Shown: in pieces, positions 63,641 to 64,000 of the stretch | Layout: each line of letters begins with the position of its first letter | Position numbering within the stretch: position 1 is the stretch's first letter | NCBI GenBank assembly: GCA_030526665.1 | Contig: JAUNCI010000002.1 | Span: forward strand, 1-64,000 | Direction: 5' to 3' | Source: Eubacteriales bacterium | GTDB taxonomy: Bacteria > Bacillota > Clostridia > Lachnospirales > Lachnospiraceae | Length of the DNA: 64,000 nt | The notes under the pieces: generated by a model | Told to the model about the DNA's origin: nothing | Databases searched by the model: none | Seen by the model: the letters and a program-made list of their open reading frames with translations, nothing else | Translations under genes and position numbers: made by a program

Positions 63641-64000
63641 AAAAAAAAATTAATTGCTATTACATGTGCTGCTGCACTTACACTTACGATTGGAGGAACA
63701 TTTGCATATCTTACAGATTCCGACCAGGCTGTCAACGAATTTACAGTAGGTAAAGTAACGATCGATCTGACAGAGCCTTCCTGGGATCCGGAAGATAATA
63801 CGGAAATTACGCCATTGGATGAAATTGAGAAAGATCCGCAGATTACCAATACAGGTAAAAATGATGCTTATGTATTTCTTGAAGTGGCGATTCCAAAACG
63901 AGAGTTAATTCTTGCAGACGCAAAAGGAAATCGACTTCCAAAAGAAACGGTTCCTTTGTTTACATATGAAAAGAATGAAGGCTGGGAGTTGATTGCAACT
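63638..64000 (+). CDS. TasA/CalY-like SipW-dependent secreted protein (3' partial)
   Basis: The frame runs from ATG 63638 past the right edge without a stop, giving 121 residues. It opens with a basic start, a hydrophobic stretch and the SipW-type motif TFAYLTDSD (about 22-30). It then has FTVGKVTIDLTEPSW, ITNTGKNDAYVFLEVAIPK and further beta-type sequence. This is the pattern of TasA/camelysin proteins, which form biofilm fibres after SipW cleavage. The pairing with sipW supports this. Its end and copy number lie outside the window. Confidence 0.85.
   Translation, partial: MKKKLIAITCAAALTLTIGGTFAYLTDSDQAVNEFTVGKVTIDLTEPSWDPEDNTEITPLDEIEKDPQITNTGKNDAYVFLEVAIPKRELILADAKGNRLPKETVPLFTYEKNEGWELIAT

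Noticed and set aside
1..64000. CRISPR arrays, tRNA or rRNA genes, insertion sequences, prophage, toxin-antitoxin or defence systems
   Set aside because: I found no regularly spaced repeats, no cloverleaf-type sequences, no transposase or integrase reading frames and no defence-type domains.

Overview
The window is a 64 kb piece of an AT-rich Clostridia chromosome, most likely from the Lachnospiraceae. The evidence is pyruvate:ferredoxin oxidoreductase, NfnAB, Rex, ECF vitamin transporters, an anaerobic (cobalt-early) cobalamin pathway, AGGAGG-type ribosome sites, and secreted proteins with Thr-Pro linkers. The genus is not determinable from the sequence alone. Nearly all of it is chromosomal core or metabolic gene content. 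I see no rRNA, tRNA, CRISPR array, transposase, integrase or phage gene.

Layout. 1-7.6 kb: a 5'-truncated NlpC/P60 peptidoglycan hydrolase with a very long acidic tail, PduL phosphotransacylase, a transglutaminase-like secreted protein with a DUF4203 membrane protein, and an ABC-F ATPase with one degenerate composite ATP site. 7.8-12 kb: shikimate kinase and the large nifJ gene. 12.3-16.9 kb: nucleotide-loop assembly genes for cobalamin (cobT, cobU, cobS, a CobU-like P-loop protein, a CobC-like phosphatase), then a DUF1015 C-terminal-half protein and an SH3 lipoprotein. 17-25.4 kb: luxS, trpS, a cyclophilin lipoprotein, mnmM, a pantothenate/CoA group (coaBC, ECF S-component, coaX), an MBL-fold protein and an RluA-type pseudouridine synthase. 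25.6-37.2 kb: one long corrin-ring operon, cbiD-F-G-H-(J+E+T fusion)-A-B-cobD-cbiP-cbiC, behind a strong promoter and a structured leader that does not look like a cobalamin riboswitch. 37.2-40.2 kb: a MocR-type regulator lacking its expected PLP lysine, divergent from pyridoxamine kinase and an ECF S-component, suggesting vitamin B6 salvage. 40.2-51.3 kb: a second ABC-F, rex, nnr, alr, a CBS protein, yebC, nfnAB and uppP. 51.4-59.6 kb: ftsK/spoIIIE, rlmH, a dihydrouridine synthase, DUF2284, phoH, ybeY, proB, DUF896 and 5-formyl-THF cyclo-ligase. 59.6-64 kb: a cell-wall-anchored surface protein translationally coupled to the cyclo-ligase, then a SipW-type signal peptidase and the start of its likely TasA-like substrate, cut by the right edge.

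How it fits together. Energy and redox metabolism (NifJ, NfnAB, Rex) and cofactor supply (cobalamin, CoA, B6, NAD(P)HX repair) dominate. The two cobalamin loci together cover most of the anaerobic pathway. Cobalt chelatase, CbiL and the corrinoid adenosyltransferase are absent and must be elsewhere if the pathway is complete. Convergent gene pairs are separated by long, near-perfect bidirectional terminators.

Most interesting non-coding signals: the structured cbiD leader; the three-hairpin array between nifJ and cobT; an 18-bp TTG...CAA palindrome over the rex promoter; a hairpin lying exactly between the Shine-Dalgarno and ATG of the TasA-like gene; and a coaX leader stem whose loop can pair with its own ribosome site. 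I did not find an obviously new multi-gene defence or mobile system.
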